A program made the position numbers and the translations under genes. Shown piece by piece: positions 53,502 through 62,075 of a stretch of 64,000 bases of DNA; the first letter of the stretch is position 1; each line of letters starts with the position of its first letter. A model generated the notes under the pieces. That model saw only the letters and a list, made by a program, of their open reading frames with translations, made no database searches and was not told where the DNA came from. This stretch comes from Lunatibacter salilacus (GTDB taxonomy: Bacteria > Bacteroidota > Bacteroidia > Cytophagales > Cyclobacteriaceae): contig NZ_VOLC01000023.1 of assembly GCF_009797935.1 (NCBI RefSeq), positions 1 through 64,000 of the forward strand, given 5' to 3'.

Positions 53502-54137
53502 TTACTTCCCACTTTCTGGCAGTGTTTTCCATCCAAACATTTCCTTCAATCTTTCGTCATCGATGATTCCCCTAAGACTGGCAATGATCTCGCCTTTGGG
53601 ATCATGCTGCTTTTTTGGGAAAATAAAGAATCTGTACATTTTACTATGCATTTCAAGATTAAGATTTTTATTCAGCCCAGTCCTTGGTACGCTCAAAATC
53701 TCTTCCTGAGACAGCATGTTGGGGATTGCCTTTTCAAATCCAAAAGTAACCTGATGTTTTTCTATATTACTAAATGAAGAGAATAAAGCCTGAAGGCAGT
53801 TTAATGGGCCATAAATATATGCATCATCAATAACTTTACCTTGGTTTTCAATTTCTTGAATCGCTCTGATTAATATTCCTCCAAACGCATTTTCATTTCC
53901 GCAAGTAATGTCCAATCCTGATCCATGTTGATACCAAAGGCCGGAAGTTTTTTGTTGCTTATGGCCATGTGTATAGCTGTCATTATGAAGTGTGTCCTTA
54001 TAATAAAACTCGATTTCACAGATTCTGAAAATCTTAAATCCACTAACTAACACAGACTTATTTAATAATTCATCAGCTATCCTGCGAAAGGATGATTCAA
54101 GGCTTTTAGGGTCAATAGAGAGATTGATTGAGTTCAA
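53502..54137 (-). CDS. Alkyladenine DNA glycosylase-like (AAG/MPG-type) protein
   Basis: This 211-aa protein follows the pattern of AAG/MPG glycosylases, which cut the N-glycosidic bond of damaged bases. ICEIEFYYKDTLHNDSYTHG aligns with the motif VETEAYxG..D.A.H, putting Glu41 or Glu43 in the place of the catalytic Glu. LDITCGNENAFGGILIRAIQ resembles the strand-helix core, GPLNCLQALF matches the AAG GPxKLxxAL element, and SVPRTGLNKNLN corresponds to the RVGI segment. Overall identity is low, so it is a distant member. It lies 23 bp from McrC on the same strand and is the last gene of the McrBC operon, an unusual partner. Confidence 0.65.
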   Translation of the reverse strand: MNSINLSIDPKSLESSFRRIADELLNKSVLVSGFKIFRICEIEFYYKDTLHNDSYTHGHKQQKTSGLWYQHGSGLDITCGNENAFGGILIRAIQEIENQGKVIDDAYIYGPLNCLQALFSSFSNIEKHQVTFGFEKAIPNMLSQEEILSVPRTGLNKNLNLEMHSKMYRFFIFPKKQHDPKGEIIASLRGIIDDERLKEMFGWKTLPESGK

Positions 54138-54160
54138 TTAGTTTTCTGTTTAAATTGATG

Positions 54161-55486
54161 TTACACGCTATTACTATTTTGATCTATTTGAGGCAAACAA
54201 ATCCCAACTTTCCATACTTTCTCATACTGCTCCACTTCCAATTGACTAAGGTTTTTTACATCCTTGTTTTCTGAATTCAGGTCAGGAAAAACGATCACGC
54301 AATCTAGTAATCTAGCGGAATCTGTTACACCTGCCTTTTTCCGAATAGACTTACTTCTTGCATATCCACTCACTTGCCTAATATCATTATGCAAACCAGT
54401 GTGTGTTTTGCCTATATACTGAGGTTTATATTTGGCATCTATGATTTTGACATCAGTACTATCCACATACAAAAAATCCACTTCGTTTCCATATGTCCGC
54501 TCATGGTATGCTATTTTGTTTCCATATTCCTCCTTTAGTTTGCCTAGCACAAATAGCTCAAACAACTTACTCATATCAATCCAAAAAGGAGGTGTGAGAA
54601 TCGTATCTTGGTTTTGTACGTTGTTGAGGTTGTAGCCATACCTTTGGAGGATCATTTTGGCTAACTCTAGGGCCTTTTCGTAATCCTTGTAAAAAGAATT
54701 GAATTTGATATGCTTGATATCATTCAAATTGACTTCTTCGGAAACTTCTTGAAATGCAGGCTGAATGTAATTGAAGGTTTCTTGGAAAAAAGAATCTGTA
54801 CCCAGTCCTTTATATGTAGCCATGTACCGCTTTATAAAGACCAATGTTTTTTTTAAAATCCGGTTTTCTATGCCATCCACACCAAACATCTCAAACTGAC
54901 AGACGGTATGCAGGTTCTTGTTTTTATCCAGATTCTGCTTGATTGTCTGACTGACGAGTACTTTTCCCTTGACTCTGGAGTACATGTTTTCTTGAACCTT
55001 GTAGTAACTTTTTTTAAGTCCTTTTCGAACGATTCTTTTTACCAAATTGAGGAACTGAATCATAATTAAAGGAGAAATCAAATCCTTGGATTTTTCCAAG
55101 GGAATCCAAGGGCTGGCAAACTTGATCTCAAAAAGTTCCTGGGTATGGTCCCTTACCTCAGGTTCCTTCAGAGCTTGAAAAAGCATGGAAAGTACATTAA
55201 TCTGAACCAAGTCTTTTGGGTCAGTTGAGGCTTCCTCGCCGGTATTATCAACATACTTCGTATTTAGCTTTGATTCTACATATACCCAGTGGTTCCCCTC
55301 AAATCCAGGAATCCAATCTGCTCCAATGTAATAGGTACTACTTATTGATAGCTTTTCTTCATCGGATTTGAAAATAGCGCAGAATCCATCCCCCCGCCCT
55401 TTCTTAAACCTTATATCCACCATAAATGGCGTTTCACTAAAAGAAAAAATTTCAGAATGACTTTCTCTTATCAAAAACGGCATCAC
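54161..55486 (-). CDS. mcrC: McrC-family restriction subunit
   Basis: This 441-aa protein is the nuclease partner of McrB. Type IV McrBC systems cut DNA carrying modified cytosines. The N-terminal two-thirds is a McrC-specific scaffold (ISPLIMIQFLNLVKRIVRKG, then YSRVKGKVLVSQTIKQN). The C-terminal PD-(D/E)xK nuclease has GNEVDFLYVDSTDVKIIDAKYKPQ, with Asp and the D-A-K lysine in place. Its start overlaps the McrB stop (ATGA-type), so the two are translated together. Confidence 0.92.
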   Translation of the reverse strand: MMPFLIRESHSEIFSFSETPFMVDIRFKKGRGDGFCAIFKSDEEKLSISSTYYIGADWIPGFEGNHWVYVESKLNTKYVDNTGEEASTDPKDLVQINVLSMLFQALKEPEVRDHTQELFEIKFASPWIPLEKSKDLISPLIMIQFLNLVKRIVRKGLKKSYYKVQENMYSRVKGKVLVSQTIKQNLDKNKNLHTVCQFEMFGVDGIENRILKKTLVFIKRYMATYKGLGTDSFFQETFNYIQPAFQEVSEEVNLNDIKHIKFNSFYKDYEKALELAKMILQRYGYNLNNVQNQDTILTPPFWIDMSKLFELFVLGKLKEEYGNKIAYHERTYGNEVDFLYVDSTDVKIIDAKYKPQYIGKTHTGLHNDIRQVSGYARSKSIRKKAGVTDSARLLDCVIVFPDLNSENKDVKNLSQLEVEQYEKVWKVGICLPQIDQNSNSV

Positions 55487-57375
55487 AAACCACTCAATTC
55501 GTTGATAACTAGTTGAACCGGATCATCTGCTCTCTCCTCCTGGGTTTTCAGAATTCCATCCTTTACATACTCCTTAAGAAGGGGAAGTACTTCAAATTTC
55601 ATTTTAGTTCTAATTTCCAAATCACCAATCTCTCCCTCATTCTCGGTAAGGAAATAACTATGTCCTATCCAAACTTCCTCTGGTTTAAAATCCGACATTA
55701 GACATTCAGCATTCTTCGGGGCAGCATTCGATAAAATTACTTCGTAATAATTGGAAACGAATAATTTCGAAACTTTCTCGAAATATACTTTAGCCTCTTC
55801 ATTCTTAATCGGTTCGACGGACGGAAGTACTTCCACAAAAGCAAACCTTCTGCGAATGGCATAATCTATATGACCAACGCTTCGGTCTGCCGTGTTCATG
55901 GTTCCTATTACGAATAGGTTTGGTGGAACGACTATTGACCTAGATCCATCTGCAGCATACATCGATTCCACCGGTTCACCGCGGTATTCCAAACCGTAAA
56001 TCAATTCTCCCAAAACTGAAGGTAAATTGGCACGGTTAATTTCATCTATAATCAAAACATAGTTTTTTTCCGTGACAGGTTTGGTACCTATAAATGAAAT
56101 TTCCTTCTTTTTTACAAAATCCTTGAAAAGATTCAAAACCCTTAGAAAATAGCTGGCATGCTGTTTTGCAAGTCCTGATACATTAGAGTTGGCTTTGATG
56201 TCCTGTCTGGAGGTAGCTTCTTCAAGAAATAAAGTTTTTATATCTGAAAATAACAACCTTTGTCCAGAGACCAATTTCCAATTATCTCCTGTATATCTTA
56301 CCGCATCTTCTTCTACTTGAAATAGATAGATTATAGTTCCTTCCAAAACTAGTTTCCCATTTTTACTTTCTATTTCGTCTTCCAAATAATCACGAAACAA
56401 TTCGAGATACTTTTCAACCTCCTGCTCCCTAGAAATTTGCTCCGGTGATTTTCTGGAATCGTGATAATTTTCCCATGCTTTATGGGCAAATTCAGCAAAT
56501 ACCTTATCTATTGATTTGTAGTTAAGTATTCCGTTAGAGGTGTCTGCCATTATTCCCCGAACGAAATCATCATACGAATACGCTGGGTGAAATTGTAGTA
56601 ATTTGTACTCTCCGGACTCCATATGCTCAAAAATATATTTCGCCAAAGCAGCTCTATAGGAATCTTGATTATTTTTTAATCCACCCTTCCATAGCATACT
56701 TTCGAAAGCTTGGATAATTCCATGGTAAGGGATATCGTAATTTGTCCCGGTTTCTAATTTAAGGTTGATTGCATTTTCTTTAACAGCAACTATAATGTAC
56801 TCTTTCTTACTTGAAGAACTCTCTATCTTCATTCCTGGTTGAAAAATATTTTTGATGTAGTCCGCAGTTAATTCCTGAGATTGGCATAAACTGTTAGCGA
56901 GTTTTTTTGCAAGCCATGTCTTTCCAGTTCCCGGAGGACCTTGAAGGATGATCTGTGATTTAAACTTCAAAAGTGAAATTACTTCGTGGACTTTCATTTT
57001 TTCAACTTGTTTAAGTACGAATTTTCTAAGGTCATCATCTCTTACCTTTTCAACGGTCTGGCTATACCAAATACCATCAAATTCAATGGGTAGACCCTCT
57101 AAATTCCACCAGTTTATACTAAATTTATGCGTGTCTATCTTTGATTTTATTTGACCAATAGCTTTTACTTTAGTAAAAGAGATTTTATGATTTTTACCCT
57201 TGGTGGCACTTGATTTCATTACAAGTAAATCCCCAACATTAATAACTTTAAGGACATTAATATATTTCATATCACCTCTTTCGGCATGCCCATCATACCA
57301 TATTCCTTCCTCAAAAAATTCTTTAGAAACATCTTTTGTCCCTCCAAAAGATGATCCAACTGCATAAATATTCAT
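55483..57375 (-). CDS. mcrB: McrB-type AAA+ GTPase
   Basis: This 630-aa motor subunit should use GTP to move DNA for McrC. The N-terminal about 130 residues form a PUA/EVE-like DNA-recognition module (IGQIKSKIDTHKFSINWWNLEG), different from the E. coli N-terminus, so the recognised modification may differ. The AAA+ domain has Walker A GPPGTGKTW, Walker B NYVLIIDEINRANLPSVLGEL and the McrB-specific sensor GTMNTADRSVGHIDYAIRRRF. It is the first of the three McrBC-operon genes. The 5' leader up to 57584 carries a relic of another gene. Confidence 0.93.
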   Translation of the reverse strand: MNIYAVGSSFGGTKDVSKEFFEEGIWYDGHAERGDMKYINVLKVINVGDLLVMKSSATKGKNHKISFTKVKAIGQIKSKIDTHKFSINWWNLEGLPIEFDGIWYSQTVEKVRDDDLRKFVLKQVEKMKVHEVISLLKFKSQIILQGPPGTGKTWLAKKLANSLCQSQELTADYIKNIFQPGMKIESSSSKKEYIIVAVKENAINLKLETGTNYDIPYHGIIQAFESMLWKGGLKNNQDSYRAALAKYIFEHMESGEYKLLQFHPAYSYDDFVRGIMADTSNGILNYKSIDKVFAEFAHKAWENYHDSRKSPEQISREQEVEKYLELFRDYLEDEIESKNGKLVLEGTIIYLFQVEEDAVRYTGDNWKLVSGQRLLFSDIKTLFLEEATSRQDIKANSNVSGLAKQHASYFLRVLNLFKDFVKKKEISFIGTKPVTEKNYVLIIDEINRANLPSVLGELIYGLEYRGEPVESMYAADGSRSIVVPPNLFVIGTMNTADRSVGHIDYAIRRRFAFVEVLPSVEPIKNEEAKVYFEKVSKLFVSNYYEVILSNAAPKNAECLMSDFKPEEVWIGHSYFLTENEGEIGDLEIRTKMKFEVLPLLKEYVKDGILKTQEERADDPVQLVINELSGL

Positions 57376-57380
57376 ATCGA

Positions 57381-57560
57381 CTATTTTTTAGATTTAAATC
57401 CCTCCCAGTTTTTAATTTCTACCTTTACCTTTAAAGTCGCCAAAACTTTATCAAAAAGTTCAATAAAAGGTTCAATGCCATTCCCACCAAACCTCTAGGC
57501 AGGGTCATTCTCAAATCGAATCCTTCCTGAACAAAAGCTGATAAAGCTTCTCAACAATCG
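57381..57560 (-). pseudogene. C-terminal relic upstream of mcrB
   Basis: On the minus strand one frame reads IEPFIELFDKVLATLKVKVE and ends with NWEGFKSKK and a stop at 57381. Another frame upstream shows GFDLRMTLPRGLVGM, suggesting a frameshifted C-terminus of about 60 codons. The parent gene is unknown. Confidence 0.3.
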
Positions 57561-57583
57561 AACTTCTCGCTTTATGTACCATA

Positions 57584-58291
57584 TCATTCCATTAAATACT
57601 CTGCTATATCCTCAATACTTACAATTCCCATCAATTTCTCTGAGGGTTTTCCATTCTGGGTAATTATCATGCAATCCAGCTGGCTTTTTTTCTCCTTGGA
57701 TTTCTTTAAATAGATCTCGGCGGCTTCATAAACGGTGGTATTTCGGGGGATTAATGTATAGTTTCCGGTGTTCTCAATATGCGGCATCAAGTCCGAAACC
57801 TTCGCAGCAGTCAGGTCGATCAGCTGATTCTTGTATTCAGAAAAAAGCCAACGGGAAATAGTATTTGTTGAAATCACTTCAATAACTTTTCCACCAGCAT
57901 CTAAGATTGGAGCCTGAGAAAAATCCTTTGCGTTCATTTCTTGGAGGAGGTTTATTAAAGGTGTATCAGAATTAACACAAAACACATCAAACTGAAAATC
58001 AGGAATGACTCGCTTAGGATTCTTAAACTCCTTTAATATTGATTCAATCAATTCGACGGTTTCCTGATATGGCTCTGCAATAGGAATTCCTCCTTTTGAC
58101 TGATGGGCTATGGCATTTCTTAGATTACCCAACTGATATAGGTCGTCCTTATATCTTCTGACAACTGAATTCTTTCCTATAAGCTCTTTTATTCTTTGCG
58201 AGAAAGAAGCATACTCAGATTGGCCCAAAGTCTTGGCAAAGGCCTTGTCTAGTTCGTTATAACAGTCTAGAAATTTTTGGGCGTTGGTCAT
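57584..58291 (-). CDS. HEPN-like domain fused to a pair of CBS domains
   Basis: I start at the ATG at 58291 (MTNAQKFLDCYNEL); it overlaps the upstream stop (ATGA), while the GTG at 58303 would be less natural. In this 235-aa protein, residues about 1-85 are helical and end with YQLGNLRNAIAHQ. The pattern R58-x4-H63 is the active-site motif of HEPN RNases. Residues about 98-235 are two CBS domains (FCVNSDTPLINLLQEMNAKDFSQAPILD and TLIPRNTTVYEAAEIYLKK...SQLDCMIITQNGKPSEKLMGIVSIEDIAEYL), which bind adenosine nucleotides. The expected job is a nucleotide-controlled RNase or abortive-infection effector. It is the last gene of a four-gene operon. Confidence 0.7.
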   Translation of the reverse strand: MTNAQKFLDCYNELDKAFAKTLGQSEYASFSQRIKELIGKNSVVRRYKDDLYQLGNLRNAIAHQSKGGIPIAEPYQETVELIESILKEFKNPKRVIPDFQFDVFCVNSDTPLINLLQEMNAKDFSQAPILDAGGKVIEVISTNTISRWLFSEYKNQLIDLTAAKVSDLMPHIENTGNYTLIPRNTTVYEAAEIYLKKSKEKKSQLDCMIITQNGKPSEKLMGIVSIEDIAEYLME

Positions 58292-59019
58292 GTTAGAACC
58301 CACGGATCTTTCTTTCCAACTTCAGCGAGGGAAAAAACCTGGTCATAAGTTCGAGCTACAGATTTATCCCTTTTGTAAATCATTTCTTTTCCTTTAAATC
58401 CATTTGAATCAACGCCAAATTCATCCCTATCAGAATTTAGAGTAACGGCTTCATTCCAAATCATTGATTTATTCCTACCGTAGGTATCCGTGTAAACCAT
58501 ACCAATCTTATCTATACCATTTTGCCAATCTATAAATATTCTTTCGGACTGTGCCAGACTGAAAGTTGAAACCATATAATGATAATCACACCGTTCTTCT
58601 ATTGTCCCCAGATCAGAGGTGATGCCATGGTCAATCAAAAAGCTATTAAAATGGATTTGTTCATTATGGATAACTTTTATAAATAACTTAACGTCAAGTG
58701 CAGGACCACTTCCAATATTTCTAATTGTAAGGAATTCCTCCCCTCCCTCCTTCTTAGGTCTCTTTTCAACGACTATAATAGGCTTTTCCTTGACTTTCAT
58801 TATTTCCAAGCTCTGCCAAGAGATATAGGCAAGTATTATTGTCAAAGATGCGGTCATGAAAGGGGACAGAAAAACAGAGAAATCAACCCAATCCTGAAAT
58901 TCAGGCGAAAGAGATACACTACCGAACCTTACTAAGTAAAAAGAAACCGGAACTATAACTGTCAATATAGCCAAACCAAAAATAATTTGCCTTATACATG
59001 TTTTTTTATCTCTCATCAT
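58288..59019 (-). CDS. Membrane protein of the HEPN-CBS operon
   Basis: This 243-aa protein has two N-terminal membrane segments (QIIFGLAILTVIVPVSFYLV and SPFMTASLTIILAYISW) and a soluble part with a beta-rich core (FLTIRNIGSGPALDVKLFIKVI, VGMVYTDTYGRNKSMIW). I know of no named family. It overlaps the 56-aa gene by 14 bp and the HEPN-CBS gene by 4 bp, so it belongs to one transcript. Confidence 0.6.
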   Translation of the reverse strand: MMRDKKTCIRQIIFGLAILTVIVPVSFYLVRFGSVSLSPEFQDWVDFSVFLSPFMTASLTIILAYISWQSLEIMKVKEKPIIVVEKRPKKEGGEEFLTIRNIGSGPALDVKLFIKVIHNEQIHFNSFLIDHGITSDLGTIEERCDYHYMVSTFSLAQSERIFIDWQNGIDKIGMVYTDTYGRNKSMIWNEAVTLNSDRDEFGVDSNGFKGKEMIYKRDKSVARTYDQVFSLAEVGKKDPWVLT

Positions 59020-59176
59020 TGTTCAATTCCAATTCCTTTACCAAATCTGTGAGGCGAGAAACACCACTTTGTCCGATTATTTCTTTTTTAAATAATTCGT
59101 CCAATAATTCGGTGTTATTAATGTCATGAATCAAAATATCATGCTGTCCGAATTTTATTAAGTATTGATCTCCCAT
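59006..59176 (-). CDS. 56-aa acidic small protein
   Basis: An ATG at 59176 gives a 56-residue frame ending at 59006: MGDQYLIKFGQHDILIHDIN followed by ELLDELFKKEIIGQSGVSRL and LVKELELNNDER. It starts 2 bp after the stop of the NDT-like gene and overlaps the membrane gene by 14 bp. The close packing supports a translated small protein. Its heptad-like leucine pattern suggests a helix that binds one of the operon's products, perhaps a regulator. Confidence 0.55.
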   Translation of the reverse strand: MGDQYLIKFGQHDILIHDINNTELLDELFKKEIIGQSGVSRLTDLVKELELNNDER

Positions 59177-59178
59177 AA

Positions 59179-60084
59179 CTACGATTTTATAAAAACCTCA
59201 ATCTTATCCACCAACTTCTTTTTCAGATCTTCCCCATCCTTCCATACCAAATGCTGATAATTCCGAGTATCAAAGTGGGCCGTTCCAATTTGATCCTCCC
59301 TACAGGTGTAAATCACCTTTTGACCTTTGCCTAGTGCATATCCTGCTTCGAAATATACACCTGCTTTATGGTGGGTGAAATCTGCTATTGTAAAATTTGC
59401 CTTTTTTATTCCAGAAATAATGGCATCATTGATGGTGACATCACTAGCTGGATGCTGATCAAGTACGATATGAGGTTTGAATCCTGATTCTGAAATCGCT
59501 GGTTCAATCCATTCGCTATAAATCTGAACCATTTCAGGATCAAATGACATTGCTACAAATGCTATTTTCGAATCTGAGCTCTTCGAAATTTTTGATGCCC
59601 TTTCCCAACCATCTAAAGTTAGGGAAATAGCAATATATGCTGGCTGGGTTTCTTTCTCATTAATCCAACCTTTGACTTTAGATTCATTAATTAGGCTAAT
59701 TAATTCATCATCATATTTCAATCCGATGCGTCTCAAAAATCCACGATTATAGTCCCAATCCTCCCTTATGGAAATAAAGTGACCCAAAAAATCTGAACTC
59801 TTTTTTAGGTAATAAAGTATTTCATCAACTTTTTCTATTGGTGAAACAGGAATACCAGAAGAAGAAATTAATACTTCCAAAAGAGGTTTATCCACCAATT
59901 TACCGTTGGGCCAGATATCATTTTCGATTAAATAAAAGATGGCTGTACGGTTATTATCCCAAAAAGTCTGTTTTGTATAAAGATCGTCATTTACAATTAT
60001 TAGGAAGTTATCCTTGTAAGGATAAAACCATTGATACCCATCAGTCCCAAAATCGTAGTCCACCCCTTGGTCAACAACTTTCAA
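59179..60084 (-). CDS. NDT-like (nucleoside deoxyribosyltransferase-fold) protein
   Basis: This 301-aa protein (TTG start at 60084) has a unique N-terminal region (about 1-165) and a C-terminal Rossmann-like domain of the nucleoside 2-deoxyribosyltransferase type, seen in IAFVAMSFDPEMVQIYSEWIEP, IVLDQHPASDVTINDAIISGIKKANFTIADFTHHKAGVYFEAGYALG. Related folds cut NAD or nucleotides in bacterial immunity. An in-frame ATG at 60144 would extend it by 20 codons, but codon 7 is TAA. It is the first gene of the HEPN-CBS operon. Substrate unknown. Confidence 0.6.
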   Translation of the reverse strand: MKVVDQGVDYDFGTDGYQWFYPYKDNFLIIVNDDLYTKQTFWDNNRTAIFYLIENDIWPNGKLVDKPLLEVLISSSGIPVSPIEKVDEILYYLKKSSDFLGHFISIREDWDYNRGFLRRIGLKYDDELISLINESKVKGWINEKETQPAYIAISLTLDGWERASKISKSSDSKIAFVAMSFDPEMVQIYSEWIEPAISESGFKPHIVLDQHPASDVTINDAIISGIKKANFTIADFTHHKAGVYFEAGYALGKGQKVIYTCREDQIGTAHFDTRNYQHLVWKDGEDLKKKLVDKIEVFIKS

Positions 60085-60144
60085 ATCAGGAGGCTTTAAA
60101 CCAGTTAACGGGCACCATTGCGCTTAAAAAATTGAATTTCCCAT

Positions 60145-60486
60145 AGTATATTTATCAATTTACAAGAAACCAATTAATTTCTTAATTTACAATAGCTGAA
60201 CACATTACATTTCATTGATCCCCTTCTTTATAGCGGGTGGTCGAGAAAAAGCAATGACTACCAATACTTGAATTGAAACCATAGATTTGACCTCAGGATC
60301 AGTCTATAATCAACTTAAACAACCTTTCCTCAAATTCTTCCCAAATATTTGGACCCAAAAGCAATGTAATCCTTCAGTTGAAGGGGAATCACTTCGAAAC
60401 AATTTGAATTTAAATTGTGTTACATAATTCTAGATATGTAAAATTAAATTCTATATTTGTAACACATTTTTTTAACCAAATTCAAT
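60145..60486. other. Divergent promoter region with operator half-sites
   Basis: This gap between the NDT-like operon and the XRE gene contains the operator and promoter of the XRE gene (separate entry). A plausible minus-strand promoter is not obvious. Nothing else is visible. Confidence 0.5.
60417..60465. promoter_or_regulatory. Promoter and operator of the XRE-ImmA-PIN operon
   Basis: GTGTTACA (60417-60424) and TGTAACAC (60458-60465) form an inverted repeat. TTACATA...TATGTAA (about 60420-60441) forms a second, overlapping one. The TAnnTTTG box TATATTTG (60452-60459) lies inside. The XRE protein of the operon is the likely binder and would repress its own promoter. Confidence 0.6.
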
Positions 60487-60843
60487 ATGAATCAGGATCA
60501 AATTATCGGAAAGAACCTTAGCTCCCTTCGTAAGAAATTGGGATTTACCCAGGATCAGGTGGCTGATTATTTACAGATCAATCGTGAGGAGGTTAGCTAT
60601 TACGAAAATGGAAAACGGTCGGCTCCTTCTAACGTATTAAGCCAGTTGGCTAATTTGTATGGTGTGGATGAATATGATTTTTTTGAAGAGGATATGGACA
60701 TCGCAAATGTAAACGTTGCACTGGCTTTTAGGGCTGATAGTATTAATTCTAAGGACCTGGTACAGATTGCCAAGTTTAAGAAAATTGTCAGGAACTATCT
60801 CAATATGAAAAATCTATTGGAAAATGAACCCGCTGGTACTTGA
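60487..60843 (+). CDS. XRE-family regulator
   Basis: This 118-aa protein has a helix-turn-helix (residues 8-62, LSSLRKKLGFTQDQVADYLQINREEVSYYENGKRSAPSN) and a short tail (LVQIAKFKKIVRNYLNMKNLLENE). It overlaps the next ImmA gene by 20 bp, so it is the antitoxin-like first gene of a three-gene unit. Confidence 0.9.
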   Translation: MNQDQIIGKNLSSLRKKLGFTQDQVADYLQINREEVSYYENGKRSAPSNVLSQLANLYGVDEYDFFEEDMDIANVNVALAFRADSINSKDLVQIAKFKKIVRNYLNMKNLLENEPAGT

Positions 60844-61561
60844 TAAACATGCCTCCCTCTTTAGGGCGCAAAATGGCTACAGTAACAAGGAAAGTATACA
60901 CCTTAAAAGTTTGCTTCATAAACTAGGGGTGCTAGCTGTTTTTCGTCCCTTGGAGATGGAGATTTCGGGAATGGCTATGAAAATGGGGCCTGACAACCGA
61001 TTTATGCTTATAAATACCGCAAGGACCCTAGGCCATCAACATTTTACAATTTGCCACGAATTGTATCATCTTTTTATCCAAGCGGATTTTGTTTACCACT
61101 TTTGTCAAGTTGGGATCTTCGACAAAAAGGATAAAGAAGAATATAATGCGGATCTATTCGCCTCTAGGTTCCTGATGCCCAAAGAGGGGATTATGGCTTT
61201 GATTTCTGACCGGGAAATAGAAGAATCAACGATTAGCTTGGCAACTATTTTGAAGATAGAGCAATACTTTTCCTGTTCTAGGTCAGCATTGCTTTACAGG
61301 ATGCAAGATCTCGGTTTGATTAAAAGTCAGCAACTTGAAGCATTCAAACATAGCGTAAGAAGGAGTGCGATGGATCACGGTTATTCCTTGAAATTATATG
61401 AAAAGGATAACCAAGAGGAGGTAATTGGAAACTATGGGGATATTGCCAGGAAACTTTTTGAAAAGGGAGCCATTTCAGAGTCCCACTATTATTCCCTGTT
61501 GGAAGATTTGGGAGTTGATTTTTCGGTGCTTTTAAAAAATGGAGATGAAGAAGGAGGGTAA
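60824..61561 (+). CDS. ImmA/IrrE-family metallopeptidase
   Basis: This 245-aa protein carries the motif HELYH (residues 78-82) in FTICHELYHLFIQ, followed by YNADLFASRFLMP, a typical third-ligand region of ImmA/IrrE proteins. It has no HTH of its own, as the XRE protein is separate. It overlaps the upstream gene by 20 bp and the PIN-like gene by 23 bp. Confidence 0.9.
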   Translation: MNPLVLDKHASLFRAQNGYSNKESIHLKSLLHKLGVLAVFRPLEMEISGMAMKMGPDNRFMLINTARTLGHQHFTICHELYHLFIQADFVYHFCQVGIFDKKDKEEYNADLFASRFLMPKEGIMALISDREIEESTISLATILKIEQYFSCSRSALLYRMQDLGLIKSQQLEAFKHSVRRSAMDHGYSLKLYEKDNQEEVIGNYGDIARKLFEKGAISESHYYSLLEDLGVDFSVLLKNGDEEGG

Positions 61562-62075
61562 AATAATCCTTATCGATGCTGATGTCATTTCCCACTTCAT
61601 AAGCGGTGGGCAGATTACCTTACTTCCATCAATTTTTCCGTACCCCATCAGAATCCTGGACAAGGTCTATGCGGAAGTATCCCGGATGCCAGGAAGGAAG
61701 ACCGAGGTCGATAACCTACTTCGTTTCAAACTGATAAAGCAAATTCCCTTTCCTGAGGATGATTTAATGATCAAAAAGGAATATCTTCATATCAAGAAGG
61801 TGATGTTCAAGGGAGACGGTGAGGCTGCCTGCATGGCGGTGGTTCGGTTTTCTAGAAATATTCTTGCCAGCAGTAATCTAAAGGATATTGCCAACTACTG
61901 CAAAATGCATCAGATCACATATCTCAGTACCATGGATTTTCTTTGTAGAGCGGTAGAAAATAAACTCCTCTCCGAGCTGGACTGCGATGAATTTATTAAA
62001 AAAGTACTTCTGGCAGGGAGTATATTGCCTGTGAAAAAGTGGAAAGCGTTCAAGTGTAGAGAAATTGATATTTGA
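61539..62075 (+). CDS. PIN-domain-like nuclease
   Basis: This 178-aa protein has the PIN fold pattern. IILIDADVISHFISGGQIT contains the first acidic metal ligands. FKGDGEAACMAVVRFSRNILASSNLKDIANYC fits the GxGEaxa...sdDkkA motif with the second and third acidic residues. It would act as an RNase toxin. A Met two codons downstream is an alternative start. It is the last gene of the XRE-ImmA-PIN unit. Confidence 0.75.
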   Translation: MEMKKEGKIILIDADVISHFISGGQITLLPSIFPYPIRILDKVYAEVSRMPGRKTEVDNLLRFKLIKQIPFPEDDLMIKKEYLHIKKVMFKGDGEAACMAVVRFSRNILASSNLKDIANYCKMHQITYLSTMDFLCRAVENKLLSELDCDEFIKKVLLAGSILPVKKWKAFKCREIDI

